Notes under the pieces: generated by a model
What the model saw: the letters and a program-made list of their open reading frames with translations, nothing else
Told to the model about the DNA's origin: nothing
Database searches by the model: none
Position numbers and translations under genes: made by a program
Shown here: positions 6,571 through 14,296 of the stretch, one piece after another
Layout of the letters: every line of letters starts with the position of its first letter
Position numbering within the stretch: position 1 is the first letter of the stretch
Assembly: GCA_027001525.1 (NCBI GenBank)
Contig: JALTMR010000275.1
Span: 1 to 14,296, forward strand
DNA length: 14,296 nucleotides
Reading direction: 5' to 3'
Source of the DNA: Gammaproteobacteria bacterium
Lineage (GTDB): Bacteria; Pseudomonadota; Gammaproteobacteria; Tenderiales; Tenderiaceae

Positions 6571-8202
6571 TTATAGCTTGAATTTATCCACTACCGTGCC
6601 CAGGTCAGAGGCTGCCTGGTTCAAACCTGAAGAGAGTTCGTGCAAGAGCCGGGTCTGTTCCCCCGTTTCGGAGCTGAGTTCAAACAGGCCGTTAACCGCT
6701 TCGTTAATGCCATCCACAGCGCGCTCCTGCTCGGCAATCATGTTCACCGCTTCATGCATGGCATCGCGCAGGCAGACGGCCTGGTCGCGACTGCTGAACG
6801 TGTCCTGCTCCACCTGGGCCAGTGCGGCAATATTTTCGCGCGACTCATCGACTGAAGTATCGAGTAAGTTAACCGCCTGCGAGACGCTGGAGGAGATCGT
6901 GTCAATCAGGCCGGAGATGTCAGAGGTGGCGGCATCGGTACGCGTGGCCAACTGCCGTACCTCATCAGCCACCACGGCAAACCCGCGCCCCATCTCGCCG
7001 GCACGCGCCGCTTCAATAGCGGCATTAAGGGCCAACAGATTGGTTTGAGAAGAGATATCCCGAATGGTTTTGGTGATATCGGTAATGGTTTCTGCCGTCT
7101 TGGCCAGATCGCGCGTGACTTGGGCCGTACTCTCCATGTGTTGCTGGAAGCGCTCGAAGCTGGCAGCGGTATCAGATATCCGCTTGGCGGTGGACTCCGA
7201 GCTGTCAGCGGTTTCCTGTGCACGTTCAGCGGCGCGCTCCAGCTCGGAGACCACGCTGGAGGTAGTGGTTCGGACGGTCTCTGAGTCCCCCCGCAGGCCT
7301 TCTACACTGCTGTGAAGCTGGGAAAAAACGGCCTGCATTGAGTCCGCTGCCTGGGCGATATTTTCTGCTTCGTCATTCAACGTGGCGGTTCCGCCGTGGA
7401 TACGAGCAACGATATCGTGCAAATCGGTCAGCGTGCGGTTCATAGCTGCGATCATACGCCCCACTTCATCTTCGCCCGCCTCGTTCAGGGTCACGCGCAG
7501 ATCGCCCGTTGCCAGCGCATTCATCGCCTTTTCCAGGGAGAACATGGGCTTCACGGCAAAGCGGGCGATGACCAGGCTGATGGCGATGCTGATGACAAAA
7601 CTGATCAATACAAAACCAGCCAGTAACTGAATCGTCTGCTCGCCCTTGGCTTCGATGTCAGCAATCACCTGCTCGGTGTTTTTACGTTGCTCTTTAACTA
7701 GCTGCTGCCCAAGTTCGTCTATGCGATCAAAATCCTGCTTCAGGCTATTCAGGACCACCAGCGCCTCGGCATCCTTGTTCTTGCGCGCGAGCTTGATAAT
7801 CTCCATCCGCTTGGGCTTGATCTTCTCCACCAGCTGACTCAACTCGATCACGGCGGCATCATCCGGCATCGCCTGGGCCAGTGCCTGAATCTTCTCATCG
7901 AGAAAACTGGCCGCTTTGATGGCCGCGACGGAGGCCATACGAATCTCTTTTCTGTCCACATGACTGATGACATCCGCCTGGGCTCTGGCCATGGTCAACA
8001 ATGCCATTTCAGCATCGCCAACATAGTTCATTCGGTGGCTGGACTCGGCGTTGGCAGCTTTGATGTCGGCGGTCAGTTTCAGTATGGAATAACCGCCCAC
8101 TACCCCCACCGCCACAGTGCCCAAAGAGAAGATGCCCGCGAGCAACAGAATTTTGGTACGCCAGTTGAATTTGGCGAGGAAAAGCTCGAATTGATTGATC
8201 AT
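6571..8202 (-). CDS. Methyl-accepting chemotaxis protein (543 aa)
   Basis: A transmembrane chemoreceptor that controls the CheA kinase. TM1 is at about 17-40. A periplasmic ligand region of about 150 residues (41-190), helical and resembling the four-helix-bundle type, follows. TM2 is at about 192-214, HAMP at about 214-266, then the coiled-coil signalling domain. The conserved hairpin tip lies at about 374-419 ([20 protein letters not shown], then [15 protein letters not shown]). There is no CXXCH, so it is not a heme receptor of the c-type. There is no C-terminal CheR/CheB pentapeptide; the protein ends VVDKFKL. The ATG is preceded by AGGGATAAGGA. A candidate flagellar sigma-28 promoter lies about 100 nt upstream. 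It sits between the c-di-GMP enzyme and the MauG-like peroxidase genes, which suggests a redox-related stimulus, but the ligand cannot be predicted. Confidence 0.95.
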   Translation of the reverse strand: MINQFELFLAKFNWRTKILLLAGIFSLGTVAVGVVGGYSILKLTADIKAANAESSHRMNYVGDAEMALLTMARAQADVISHVDRKEIRMASVAAIKAASFLDEKIQALAQAMPDDAAVIELSQLVEKIKPKRMEIIKLARKNKDAEALVVLNSLKQDFDRIDELGQQLVKEQRKNTEQVIADIEAKGEQTIQLLAGFVLISFVISIAISLVIARFAVKPMFSLEKAMNALATGDLRVTLNEAGEDEVGRMIAAMNRTLTDLHDIVARIHGGTATLNDEAENIAQAADSMQAVFSQLHSSVEGLRGDSETVRTTTSSVVSELERAAERAQETADSSESTAKRISDTAASFERFQQHMESTAQVTRDLAKTAETITDITKTIRDISSQTNLLALNAAIEAARAGEMGRGFAVVADEVRQLATRTDAATSDISGLIDTISSSVSQAVNLLDTSVDESRENIAALAQVEQDTFSSRDQAVCLRDAMHEAVNMIAEQERAVDGINEAVNGLFELSSETGEQTRLLHELSSGLNQAASDLGTVVDKFKL

Positions 8203-8304
8203 TCCTTATCCCTGCGTCCTGAGAATCACCCGTCCGACTCTGGCAACCTCGACGATGGCCACAAAGAGACGAACCAAGAGCGGTTCTATTTAAGATCAAC
8301 AGGG

Positions 8305-8331
8305 TTAGCGGTTGGAAAGTTGAAACTTTTA
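8305..8331 (-). promoter_or_regulatory. Candidate sigma-28 (FliA) promoter for the chemoreceptor gene
   Basis: Read on the minus strand: TAAA (8331-8328), a 15-bp spacer, then ACCGCTAA (8312-8305). The FliA consensus is TAAA-N15-GCCGATAA, so the -35 core and spacing match exactly and the -10 matches at 6 of 8 positions. Transcription would start near 8298, leaving a leader of about 95 nt before the ATG at 8202. Chemoreceptor genes are classic FliA targets. Confidence 0.6.
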
Positions 8332-8385
8332 GCGTTAAAACGATGACGGGGAAAAAGAGAGAATGCGGTCACAAAACTGACGGCC

Positions 8386-11352
8386 TCACAGCAGCGGCTC
8401 TTTTACCGAGACAACCCGACACTGCTTGACCGGGCAGTTGGAGAGAAAATCGGCGAAGGAGAGCGTCTCGGCAACGCCGTAACCTTGGAAGTAGTCGATA
8501 CCAACGCCTTCGGCCTTGGCATAGATCCGTTCATTTTCCACATACTCGGCAATGGTTTTCAGCCCCATGACGTGGCCTATTTCGTTAATCGCCCGCACCA
8601 TGGCGTAATCGGTCTGGTCTTCCACCATGTCCAGGATGAAGTTGCCATCAATTTTAAGAAAATCGACCGGCAGATTTTTCAAATAGGCAAATGACGACAG
8701 GCCGCTGCCAAAATCATCCAGAGCAAAGGAGCAGCCCATCTCCTTCAGATCGTTGATCAGTTTGAGTGCCTTGGTCAGATTGGCAATGGCGACGGTCTCG
8801 GTAATTTCAAAACAGATGGCCTCGGGGGGCACACCATAGGCCTCAAATTGCTCGTGGATAAAACCGAGGATCTTTTCATCATTGAGCGATGCGCCGGAGA
8901 GATTAACTGCACACACCAGGCCTTTGACAGCGGGGTTTTCCCGTGTGGCGGCTTTATAGATAGCGAAGGTGTGCTTGAGCACCCAGCGATCGATGCTTGG
9001 CATCAGGTTGTAGCGCTCTGCGGCCGGCAAAAAGGCCCCTGGGGGAACCCGTTCGCCCACCTCATCAATCATCCGGATCAACACTTCACAGCGCTGGTAG
9101 GCCTCATTCTCGGCATTGGCCGCGGCGATGGGCTGGCAAAAGAGTTCGAAGCGATTTTCAGCCAACGCGCTCTCGATGCGGGGCACCCAGCGCATCTCTC
9201 CCTGGCGCTGCTGGGTGATGGCATCGTCGTCCTCATAGACATGAACGCGGTTACGACCACTGTCCTTGGCGGCATAGCAGGCGGTGTCTGCGGCGCTGGT
9301 CAAACTGCTGACGCTGTCGCTGGCGGGGGTGATCGGCACCACACCAATGCTGACCCCCAAGCCAAACGATTTTTCACCCCAGACAAAACGGAAGTCTTTT
9401 ACCACCTCACAGATTTTGGTGGCGATGGCGCTGGCTTTGTCGATGGGGCACTCGCCCAGCAGAATACCGAACTCATCGCCCCCCAGCCGGGCCAGGGTAT
9501 CGCGATCACGAATGGCAGAAGCGAGTACAACGGAGAGCTGGCGCAGCAGTTCATCACCCGCCACATGGCCACAGGTGTCGTTTACGACTTTAAACTGATC
9601 CAGATCGAGGTAACACAAGGCATGGTCTGTGCCGTGCTCGCGCGCACTCTCCAGCATCATGTTGAGGCGCCGATCAAACTCGCGTCGGTTCACCAGGCCC
9701 GTCAGGGCATCGTGGGCCGCCTGATAGGTCATCTGCCGGGCCAGAGTTCTCATGGCGGTGACGTCATGGAAGACGATCACCGTGCCGATGGCGCCGCCCT
9801 TGCGGTCTTGCAGGGCAGAGACGGCCATTTCGATGGCGTACTCCTTGCCAGTGCGGCTCACCAGCAGCACGTTTGTCTGGGAGACCCCTTCTGCATCGGC
9901 AACCCCCGAATTCAGGTGACTCATCAGCGGCTCACGGGTAGCGTTGTCGTAGACCTTGAAAATCTTCGACAGGTGCTCATCCACAGCCTCCTCGGCACGC
10001 CAACCGCTCAGGCGGGCCGCCATGGGGTTGATGTAATCGATGCGCCCGTCCACGCCCACGGTGATCACGCCGTCCGCAATGGCGTGCAGCGTCACCTCGG
10101 CCAGCTCTTTTTCCTTGAAAAGCGCCTCTTCCAGGCGTTTATCCTCGGTGATGTCGGTACGAATCGAGACGTATTGATAAGGCTGACCCTCGTCGTCCAT
10201 AAACGGTACGATGGTCGAATCCACCCAGTAGTGGTCACCATTTTTGCAGCGATTGCGGATCTGCCCATGCCAGACTTCACCACGGCCCAGGGTTGCCCAC
10301 ATTTCGGCGAAAAACTCCTTTGAATGGAGGCCTGAATTGACGACACGATGGTCTTTGCCAAGCAATTCATCTCGGGAATATTGGCTGATGTCCGCAAAGC
10401 GGTCATTGACGTAGATGATGCGGCCGGCCACGTCGGTAATGCTGACAATGGAGTGCTGATCCAGGGCAAATTTCTGGTAGTTCAGATCGGTAACCGTTTT
10501 ATTCAACGCCACGGTGCCGGTACGCAGCTTGTACATGATGTAACCGATATAGAAGAGCAGCACCAGGGCAAAGAGATAGAGCACCCGCTGGTAGACCAAG
10601 ACCTCGGCATTGTGAAGCCGGTAGTGGTGTTCATAGATCTCGGCCAGCTCATCCAGCTGCGCGGCAATGGGCATGCTGATAATGCGCCCCACCAGGCCAT
10701 CCAGCGCCAGCTTCTCGCGCATCACAATGCGAGCGTGGACGATAAGGTGATCCAGTATGGGGCGTAAGGCCGGCGGATAGAGATCACGGCTTCTTTCGAT
10801 ATTCTCAATGCGCCCCAACACGTGAAGTCTGAACGGTTCATCGGAAGTCACGCTAAAGCTCAGGGTTTTCCCCAGGAGTTCAGAGACCTGGTTGATCAGA
10901 GCGGTACTGTCACCGTCTTTCCTCAACGCATCCACCAGCTGGCCAACGCCGATGGGAAGGTAACGGGTGGAGTTTTTCAAAATCGCATTTCGGGATTTGA
11001 AACTTTCGGCCAGTTCAAGCTTCTCCTTGACCAGCTGGGCAATGGCATTTGCCTCTGCCTCCGTGGCACCGGCATGCACCTGGCTGTAGCCCTCCTGCCT
11101 GATTTCCTTGACCATCGCTTCCAGGCGAAACTTTCCCTCTTTGAGGGGGTCGTAATGCAGCAAAAGATTGTAACGGGAGAGCAGAATATTTTGATTAAAC
11201 ATCGCATCTGCCCGCTTGAAATTACGTAGCGTGTCGATCGCTTCGTTGTAGTCGGCGGAGTGATCGCTCTGGGTTTTGTAAAACAGAAACCCCAGCGTCA
11301 GCATCACAACAATGACGGTGGCGATCTGCTTCCATCCTCTTTTCATCTTCAT
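8386..11352 (-). CDS. Membrane PAS-PAS-GGDEF-EAL cyclic-di-GMP enzyme (988 aa)
   Basis: Likely a bifunctional or switchable c-di-GMP synthase/phosphodiesterase. TM1 is at about 10-25. A helical periplasmic sensor of about 230 residues follows; the pattern around [22 protein letters not shown] resembles the all-helical DAHL sensor type (by eye). TM2 is at about 256-275, PAS1 at about 290-405 ([30 protein letters not shown]), PAS2 at about 415-535. GGDEF is at about 540-705, with intact GGDEF at 624-628 and an intact inhibitory I-site (RDRD, R615/D618). EAL is at about 725-975: the signature is EVL (E756) rather than EAL, but N817, E849-T853 (EITET), D879/D880 (DDFGSG), K900, E936 and Q956 are present, so activity is plausible. 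Its ATG overlaps the stop of the upstream peroxidase by 4 nt (ATGA), so the two are translationally coupled. Confidence 0.93.
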   Translation of the reverse strand: MKMKRGWKQIATVIVVMLTLGFLFYKTQSDHSADYNEAIDTLRNFKRADAMFNQNILLSRYNLLLHYDPLKEGKFRLEAMVKEIRQEGYSQVHAGATEAEANAIAQLVKEKLELAESFKSRNAILKNSTRYLPIGVGQLVDALRKDGDSTALINQVSELLGKTLSFSVTSDEPFRLHVLGRIENIERSRDLYPPALRPILDHLIVHARIVMREKLALDGLVGRIISMPIAAQLDELAEIYEHHYRLHNAEVLVYQRVLYLFALVLLFYIGYIMYKLRTGTVALNKTVTDLNYQKFALDQHSIVSITDVAGRIIYVNDRFADISQYSRDELLGKDHRVVNSGLHSKEFFAEMWATLGRGEVWHGQIRNRCKNGDHYWVDSTIVPFMDDEGQPYQYVSIRTDITEDKRLEEALFKEKELAEVTLHAIADGVITVGVDGRIDYINPMAARLSGWRAEEAVDEHLSKIFKVYDNATREPLMSHLNSGVADAEGVSQTNVLLVSRTGKEYAIEMAVSALQDRKGGAIGTVIVFHDVTAMRTLARQMTYQAAHDALTGLVNRREFDRRLNMMLESAREHGTDHALCYLDLDQFKVVNDTCGHVAGDELLRQLSVVLASAIRDRDTLARLGGDEFGILLGECPIDKASAIATKICEVVKDFRFVWGEKSFGLGVSIGVVPITPASDSVSSLTSAADTACYAAKDSGRNRVHVYEDDDAITQQRQGEMRWVPRIESALAENRFELFCQPIAAANAENEAYQRCEVLIRMIDEVGERVPPGAFLPAAERYNLMPSIDRWVLKHTFAIYKAATRENPAVKGLVCAVNLSGASLNDEKILGFIHEQFEAYGVPPEAICFEITETVAIANLTKALKLINDLKEMGCSFALDDFGSGLSSFAYLKNLPVDFLKIDGNFILDMVEDQTDYAMVRAINEIGHVMGLKTIAEYVENERIYAKAEGVGIDYFQGYGVAETLSFADFLSNCPVKQCRVVSVKEPLL

Positions 11353-12446
11353 TCCTGCTCACCATTGACACCGGTCAGCGTGTGAAGAAAGCGGATAATC
11401 AGACCAACATCTTCTGCTGAAATATTCCTCCCCAACTGGTACTCCGCCATGGTGTAGACCGCATCCTCCAGACGACTGGCAGAGCCGTCGTGAAAGTAGG
11501 GGGCGGTCAGTGCAATATTGCGCAGACTCGGAACACGAAAACGGTGCCGGTCCACCTCTCTCCCTGTCACATTAAAGCGACCAAGATCAGCTTTTGTGAT
11601 ATTGCTTCGGCCCTCGAAATAGTTGGCCACCACACCAAACACCTGAAAAAGGTTGCCGCCCACATTGACACCCTGGTGGCAGGATGAACAACCGTAGTCC
11701 TTAAACAACTGGTAGCCCCGCTTTTCTTCCTCATCGATGGCGTAATAGTCGCCGCGCAAATAGCGGTCAAAGGGGGAGTCGGGTGTGACTAAAGTGCGCT
11801 CAAAGGTGACCAGCGCATTTTTTATATTGTCGATGGTTAGCCCGTCATCGTAGGCCGCAGAAAAGTCAGCGACATAGCTCTTGTCTCTGCTCAGTTTCTG
11901 GAGAATCGTCTCCCAGTCGGAATCCATCTCATCAGGCCTTAAAATAGGGCCGTCCAACTGATCCTCCAGGGTGGTCGCGCGACCGTCCCAGAACCAGGCA
12001 ATATTATTGACCGCATTAAACACCGTGGGTGTATTGATTTGCCCCACCGCTCCGCCTACGCCCAGAGAGTAGATTTTATCGTCAGCCCCCCCCTTGTCGA
12101 GATCGTGACAGGAGTTACATGACAGTGTGTTATCGCCGGAGAGTTGAGGGTCGTAAAACAGGCGCTGGCCTAACGCGGCTCGTTTCGGGTCAATATTGGT
12201 GGCAAAGGGAATGGGCTGAATCGGCTCGTTGAAACCCCATTCTGCGGGCATGGCCGGCGATTGAAACGGAGCCGGGGAGTGGGTCTTCATCGGCTTTGGA
12301 AACGAGAGCCAAAGTGCCAACCCTACCAGGCTCAATAAAAAGACGAGAAAGATGAGAAATGCCCAGTTTTCGCCCGTGTCCTCCGAAACAATGGCGGGAG
12401 AGGCCTGACCTCGCTGGCGCTGGTGACTACTCGATTTATTTCCCAA
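11349..12446 (-). CDS. Membrane-anchored di-heme cytochrome c peroxidase (365 aa)
   Basis: A bacterial CcP-family enzyme that reduces H2O2 with electrons from periplasmic cytochrome or cupredoxin. It has no cleavable signal; residues 1-27 are hydrophilic and 28-48 form one TM segment ([20 protein letters not shown]), so the catalytic part is tethered on the periplasmic side. Heme motifs are CNSCH (110-114) and CSSCH (253-257). Other marks are [29 protein letters not shown] and [15 protein letters not shown]333 lies 76 residues after the second heme His, matching the Met ligand of classical peroxidases. The only plausible start that keeps the TM is a TTG at 12444-12446, with a weak ribosome site; a stop lies 13 codons upstream. 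The next gene (GGDEF/EAL) overlaps by 4 nt. It is distinct from the MauG-like enzyme at 5393-6475. Confidence 0.88.
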   Translation of the reverse strand: MGNKSSSHQRQRGQASPAIVSEDTGENWAFLIFLVFLLSLVGLALWLSFPKPMKTHSPAPFQSPAMPAEWGFNEPIQPIPFATNIDPKRAALGQRLFYDPQLSGDNTLSCNSCHDLDKGGADDKIYSLGVGGAVGQINTPTVFNAVNNIAWFWDGRATTLEDQLDGPILRPDEMDSDWETILQKLSRDKSYVADFSAAYDDGLTIDNIKNALVTFERTLVTPDSPFDRYLRGDYYAIDEEEKRGYQLFKDYGCSSCHQGVNVGGNLFQVFGVVANYFEGRSNITKADLGRFNVTGREVDRHRFRVPSLRNIALTAPYFHDGSASRLEDAVYTMAEYQLGRNISAEDVGLIIRFLHTLTGVNGEQE

Positions 12447-12480
12447 CTCTGCCCAAACCCCAACTACTAGAGATAAACTA

Positions 12481-12526
12481 ATTCACTTAAAACAGCTTAA
12501 AACAGATAGAAAAACATTAAGTGAAT
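12481..12526. promoter_or_regulatory. Operator-like repeat cluster upstream of the anchored peroxidase gene
   Basis: ATTCACTTAA (12481-12490) is mirrored perfectly by TTAAGTGAAT (12517-12526). Between and overlapping them is a perfect tandem 10-mer, CTTAAAACAG twice (12486-12495, 12496-12505). The cluster lies 35-80 bp upstream of the TTG start of the minus-strand peroxidase gene, in AT-rich DNA where its promoter should be. A regulator-binding site is inference. I could not place confident -35/-10 boxes. Confidence 0.4.
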
Positions 12527-12704
12527 CATGGTTGCCTGGTGCCGACCGAACCCGGTCCGGTTCAAGAATACCGCCCCACGCCTGCACAAAGATTATCTAA
12601 CATTTAACAGTCTAGACAAAACATATAGGCAGTCGATAGCAAATGAAAATCTTTTTTCCAGCCGAAAAATGCAAAACACATACACTTTGATATCGGTTCA
12701 CTGG
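12527..12704. other. AT-rich intergenic spacer with no supported gene
   Basis: This stretch separates the divergent anchored-peroxidase and DyP-peroxidase genes together with the repeats on either side. Short ORFs exist on both strands, but they lack ribosome sites and have non-protein-like composition. I see no tRNA or terminator. GAACC/GGTTC near 12550-12565 is a short inverted repeat of uncertain meaning. Confidence 0.5.
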
Positions 12705-12705
12705 C

Positions 12706-12873
12706 TTAAGGGCTCCTCTATATAATTCATGAATGCGCATCTCAAACCCCAAATCCGCTCCATCGGCGTTGCAAATTTTGGCAATAGTCCCGCTATTGCC
12801 TGCAATTTGCGCCTGGATGTAACGAATTTGGGATTCAATCTGCCGCACCCAGAATTAATAGAGGTGCCCTTAA
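12706..12873. repeat. Second MITE-like family, copy A (full-length form, TTAA ends)
   Basis: A 168-bp imperfect palindrome runs from TTAA (12706-12709) to TTAA (12870-12873). Its ends are TTAAGGGCTCCTCTATATAA and TTAATAGAGGTGCCCTTAA. Inner arms CCCCAAATCCG and GAATTTGGG also pair. The centre is a perfect 8-bp stem, GGCAATAG/CTATTGCC (12780-12787, 12793-12800) with loop TCCCG, flanked by GCAAATT/AATTTGC arms. No transposase is encoded. It lies about 100 bp upstream of the DyP peroxidase start and could influence that promoter. The mobilising family was not identified. Confidence 0.78.
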
Positions 12874-12977
12874 GTCATTAAATCAATGAAGCGTTGTGCG
12901 AATATCCCTGCACTATGATTAAATGCATCAAGACGAGCCGAAGCGCAACAACCACCATAATGACGAAGGAGACTGCG

Positions 12978-13859
12978 GTGAATAGCCAAACAGGTATTTT
13001 GGGCCCCGTGCCAAAACACGCACGCTATTTAATGTTCACTTATGAAGCCAGTACCACTGACACAGAGGGTGCCCTGGAGCCGCTGCGAGAGATCGTTGAT
13101 GGCGACAAAACCATCGTCGGCCTGGGGCCTTCGCTACTGAATGCGGCAAATACGACCATTCCAGGCCTGCGCCCCTTCCCCGCCATCGCTGGCCCCGGCT
13201 TTGATATTCCCTCGACGCAGTATGCCTTGTGGTTCTGGCTCCGGGGTGAAGATCCTGGTGAACTGCACCATCGTGCCCGCTATATCGAACAGGCCCTGGC
13301 GATAGACTTCGAGCTAAAAGAGGTGCTGGATGGCTTCATGTATGGCAATAGCCAGGATCTGAGCGGCTATGAGGACGGCACCGAGAACCCTCAGGATGAA
13401 GAAGCTATCAAAGCAGCTATCGTCAGCGGACAGGGCGAGGGACTCGATGGTGCCAGCTTCGTTGCAGTGCAACAGTGGCTGCACCATTTTGACGCTTTCG
13501 ATGCCATGACCCAGGCGGAGCAGGATGACACCATCGGTCGCCGCATCAGCGACAACGAGGAGATGGATGACGCCCCGGCCTCAGCCCACGTCAAGCGCGC
13601 TGCACAAGAGAGCTTTAGCCCCGAGGCATTCGTATTGCGTCGTTCCATGCCCTGGACAGAAGGTAATGAGGCCGGCCTCAATTTTGTCGCTTTTGGCCAC
13701 TCTCTGGATGCCTTTGAAGCGATACTCAAACGTATGGTGGGGCAGGAAGATGGTGTTACCGATGCGTTATTTAATTTCAGTCGTCCCTTTTCCGGCGGGT
13801 ACTATTGGTGCCCCCCCATGAAGGCCGGCAAACTGGATCTCAGTGCGCTGAAAAACTAG
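12978..13859 (+). CDS. DyP-type heme peroxidase, P class (YfeX/DypB-like), cytoplasmic (293 aa)
   Basis: A dye-decolorizing-type heme b peroxidase that uses H2O2 to oxidise small molecules. YfeX relatives have also been linked to porphyrinogen oxidation. The start chosen is a GTG with AAGGAG six bases upstream; the reading frame stays open to an ATG at 12894, but those residues are unlike the family, and the chosen start gives MNSQTGILGP, the usual family N-terminus, and a length near that of E. coli YfeX (299). Catalytic marks (numbered from GTG): the GXXDG motif in GYEDGTENP (130-138, distal Asp D133), proximal heme His H204 in SAHVKRAAQ, and distal Arg R222 in VLRRSMPW. It ends with RPFSGGYYWCPP, typical of the family. 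No Tat or Sec signal and no encapsulin-targeting tail were evident. It stands alone between two direct copies of a MITE-like repeat and precedes a strong terminator. Confidence 0.92.
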   Translation: MNSQTGILGPVPKHARYLMFTYEASTTDTEGALEPLREIVDGDKTIVGLGPSLLNAANTTIPGLRPFPAIAGPGFDIPSTQYALWFWLRGEDPGELHHRARYIEQALAIDFELKEVLDGFMYGNSQDLSGYEDGTENPQDEEAIKAAIVSGQGEGLDGASFVAVQQWLHHFDAFDAMTQAEQDDTIGRRISDNEEMDDAPASAHVKRAAQESFSPEAFVLRRSMPWTEGNEAGLNFVAFGHSLDAFEAILKRMVGQEDGVTDALFNFSRPFSGGYYWCPPMKAGKLDLSALKN

Positions 13860-13869
13860 CGGGTATCAC

Positions 13870-13951
13870 TTAAGGGCACCTCTATTAATTCATGAGTGCG
13901 CACCTTAAACCCCAAATCCGTTACACCCAAACGTAATAGAGGTGCCGTTAA
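13870..13951. repeat. Second MITE-like family, copy B (internally deleted form)
   Basis: An 82-bp version of the element at 12706-12873, in the same orientation. The left arm TTAAGGGCACCTCTATTAAT and the CCCCAAATCCG stretch match copy A. The right end TAATAGAGGTGCCGTTAA matches copy A's right end with one change. The hairpin-forming middle is missing. It starts 11 bp after the DyP stop codon, and its right TTAA runs into the A-tract of the terminator. Confidence 0.78.
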
Positions 13952-13977
13952 AAAAGCCGCTCATGGAGCGGCTTTTT
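13951..13977. terminator. Bidirectional Rho-independent terminator
   Basis: A perfect 12-bp stem, AAAAAGCCGCTC (13951-13962) and GAGCGGCTTTTT (13966-13977), surrounds an ATG triloop. It has five T on the plus strand and, by symmetry, on the minus strand. It lies between the convergent DyP peroxidase and purA genes and can serve both. Confidence 0.92.
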
Positions 13978-14002
13978 GCATAACTCAGAGTAAATTTTCG
14001 TA

Positions 14003-14296
14003 TTAGCCGAACGGGTGGCGCAATACGATAGTCTCTTCCCGATCAGGGCCCGTGGAAATGATGTCGATGGGCACCTCAACAATCTCTTCAATGCGCTTAA
14101 GGTAGTTCTTCGCCGCCTCGGGCAACTCGTCGTAGCGCTTCACTCCAACCGTCGACGCTTTCCAGCCTGGCATATCTTCATAGACCGGCTCACAGCCTTC
14201 CAGCATCTCGGCCGTCAATGAGGGCGAAGTATAATCTTCACCGTTACAACGATAACCGACACAAATACGGATCGTATCCAACCCGTCCAGCACATC
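14003..14296 (-). CDS. purA: Adenylosuccinate synthetase, C-terminal part (partial, 97 residues)
   Basis: PurA joins IMP and aspartate using GTP, the first committed step of AMP synthesis, in the cytoplasm. The visible part is the last 97 residues of a protein normally about 430 long. The frame runs on through the window end, where it reads [17 protein letters not shown]; the apparent GTG start at 14293 is simply the Val of that motif. Diagnostic family sequence follows: [17 protein letters not shown], then the C-terminal [20 protein letters not shown] with one extra Gly. There is no sign of damage. It ends 25 nt from the terminator stem. Confidence 0.97.
   Translation of the reverse strand, partial: DVLDGLDTIRICVGYRCNGEDYTSPSLTAEMLEGCEPVYEDMPGWKASTVGVKRYDELPEAAKNYLKRIEEIVEVPIDIISTGPDREETIVLRHPFG

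Noticed and set aside
8848..10323. A long open frame on the plus strand opposite the GGDEF/EAL gene
   Set aside because: It lies wholly antisense to a clearly conserved multi-domain gene and its translation shows no recognisable domain; long antisense frames are expected in GC-rich coding DNA.
12612..12848. A minus-strand frame covering much of MITE copy A
   Set aside because: Most of its sequence is the palindromic repeat, it lacks a ribosome site, and the repeat's other copy does not keep the frame.
12894..12977. N-terminal extension of the DyP peroxidase from an upstream ATG
   Set aside because: The added residues are unlike the family and lack a ribosome site, while the GTG has AAGGAG at good spacing and gives the expected N-terminus.
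12874..12977. A sigma-70 promoter for the DyP gene around TATGAT near 12914-12919
   Set aside because: The -10-like box has no convincing -35 at proper spacing, so I do not list it.
1..14296. CRISPR array, tRNA, rRNA or c-di-GMP riboswitch
   Set aside because: No spaced direct-repeat array, tRNA-like cloverleaf or GEMM-like leader was seen; the repeats present are two palindromic element families.

Overview
The window looks like the chromosome of a Gram-negative gammaproteobacterium. Supporting this are several Sec-type exported c-type cytochromes, a bacterial di-heme peroxidase pair, a chemoreceptor with a flagellar-type promoter, a large GGDEF/EAL protein and a proteobacterial PurA C-terminus. 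Base composition is moderately GC-rich, with AT-richer spacers. Genus cannot be decided from the sequence; the density of c-type heme proteins suits a respiratory, motile organism.

Layout. (1) 1-2324, plus strand: a 49-residue DUF5989-type membrane protein and a NodU/CmcH/TobZ-type carbamoyltransferase. They were once about 18 nt apart and are now separated by a 158-bp palindromic MITE-like element; a nearly identical second copy, cut by the window edge, lies upstream of the small gene. (2) 2340-12446, minus strand: eight genes. In transcription order they are a membrane-anchored di-heme cytochrome c peroxidase, a PAS-PAS-GGDEF-EAL protein (4-nt overlap with the peroxidase), a methyl-accepting chemotaxis protein behind a candidate sigma-28 promoter, a MauG-like di-heme peroxidase, a small cupredoxin, two tandem paralogous di-heme cytochromes c, and an exported protein of a family I do not recognise, with a Gly-rich tail ending MMGW. 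(3) 12447-13951: an AT-rich regulatory spacer, then a cytoplasmic DyP-type peroxidase gene (plus strand) bracketed by two copies of a second MITE-like repeat family with TTAA ends. (4) A strong bidirectional terminator and the 3' end of purA (minus strand).

How the genes may work together. The MauG-like peroxidase, cupredoxin and two di-heme cytochromes are packed with 22-nt, 1-nt-overlap and 29-nt junctions, so they are very likely one periplasmic electron-transfer module. The unknown exported protein follows 225 nt downstream on the same strand and could be its substrate or partner. Upstream sit a second peroxidase translationally coupled to a c-di-GMP enzyme, and a chemoreceptor. An attractive but unproven reading is a redox or peroxide module tied to motility and biofilm control. 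The candidate undescribed system is this 2340-12446 cluster, above all the MauG-like enzyme, cupredoxin, twin cytochromes and exported Gly-rich protein.
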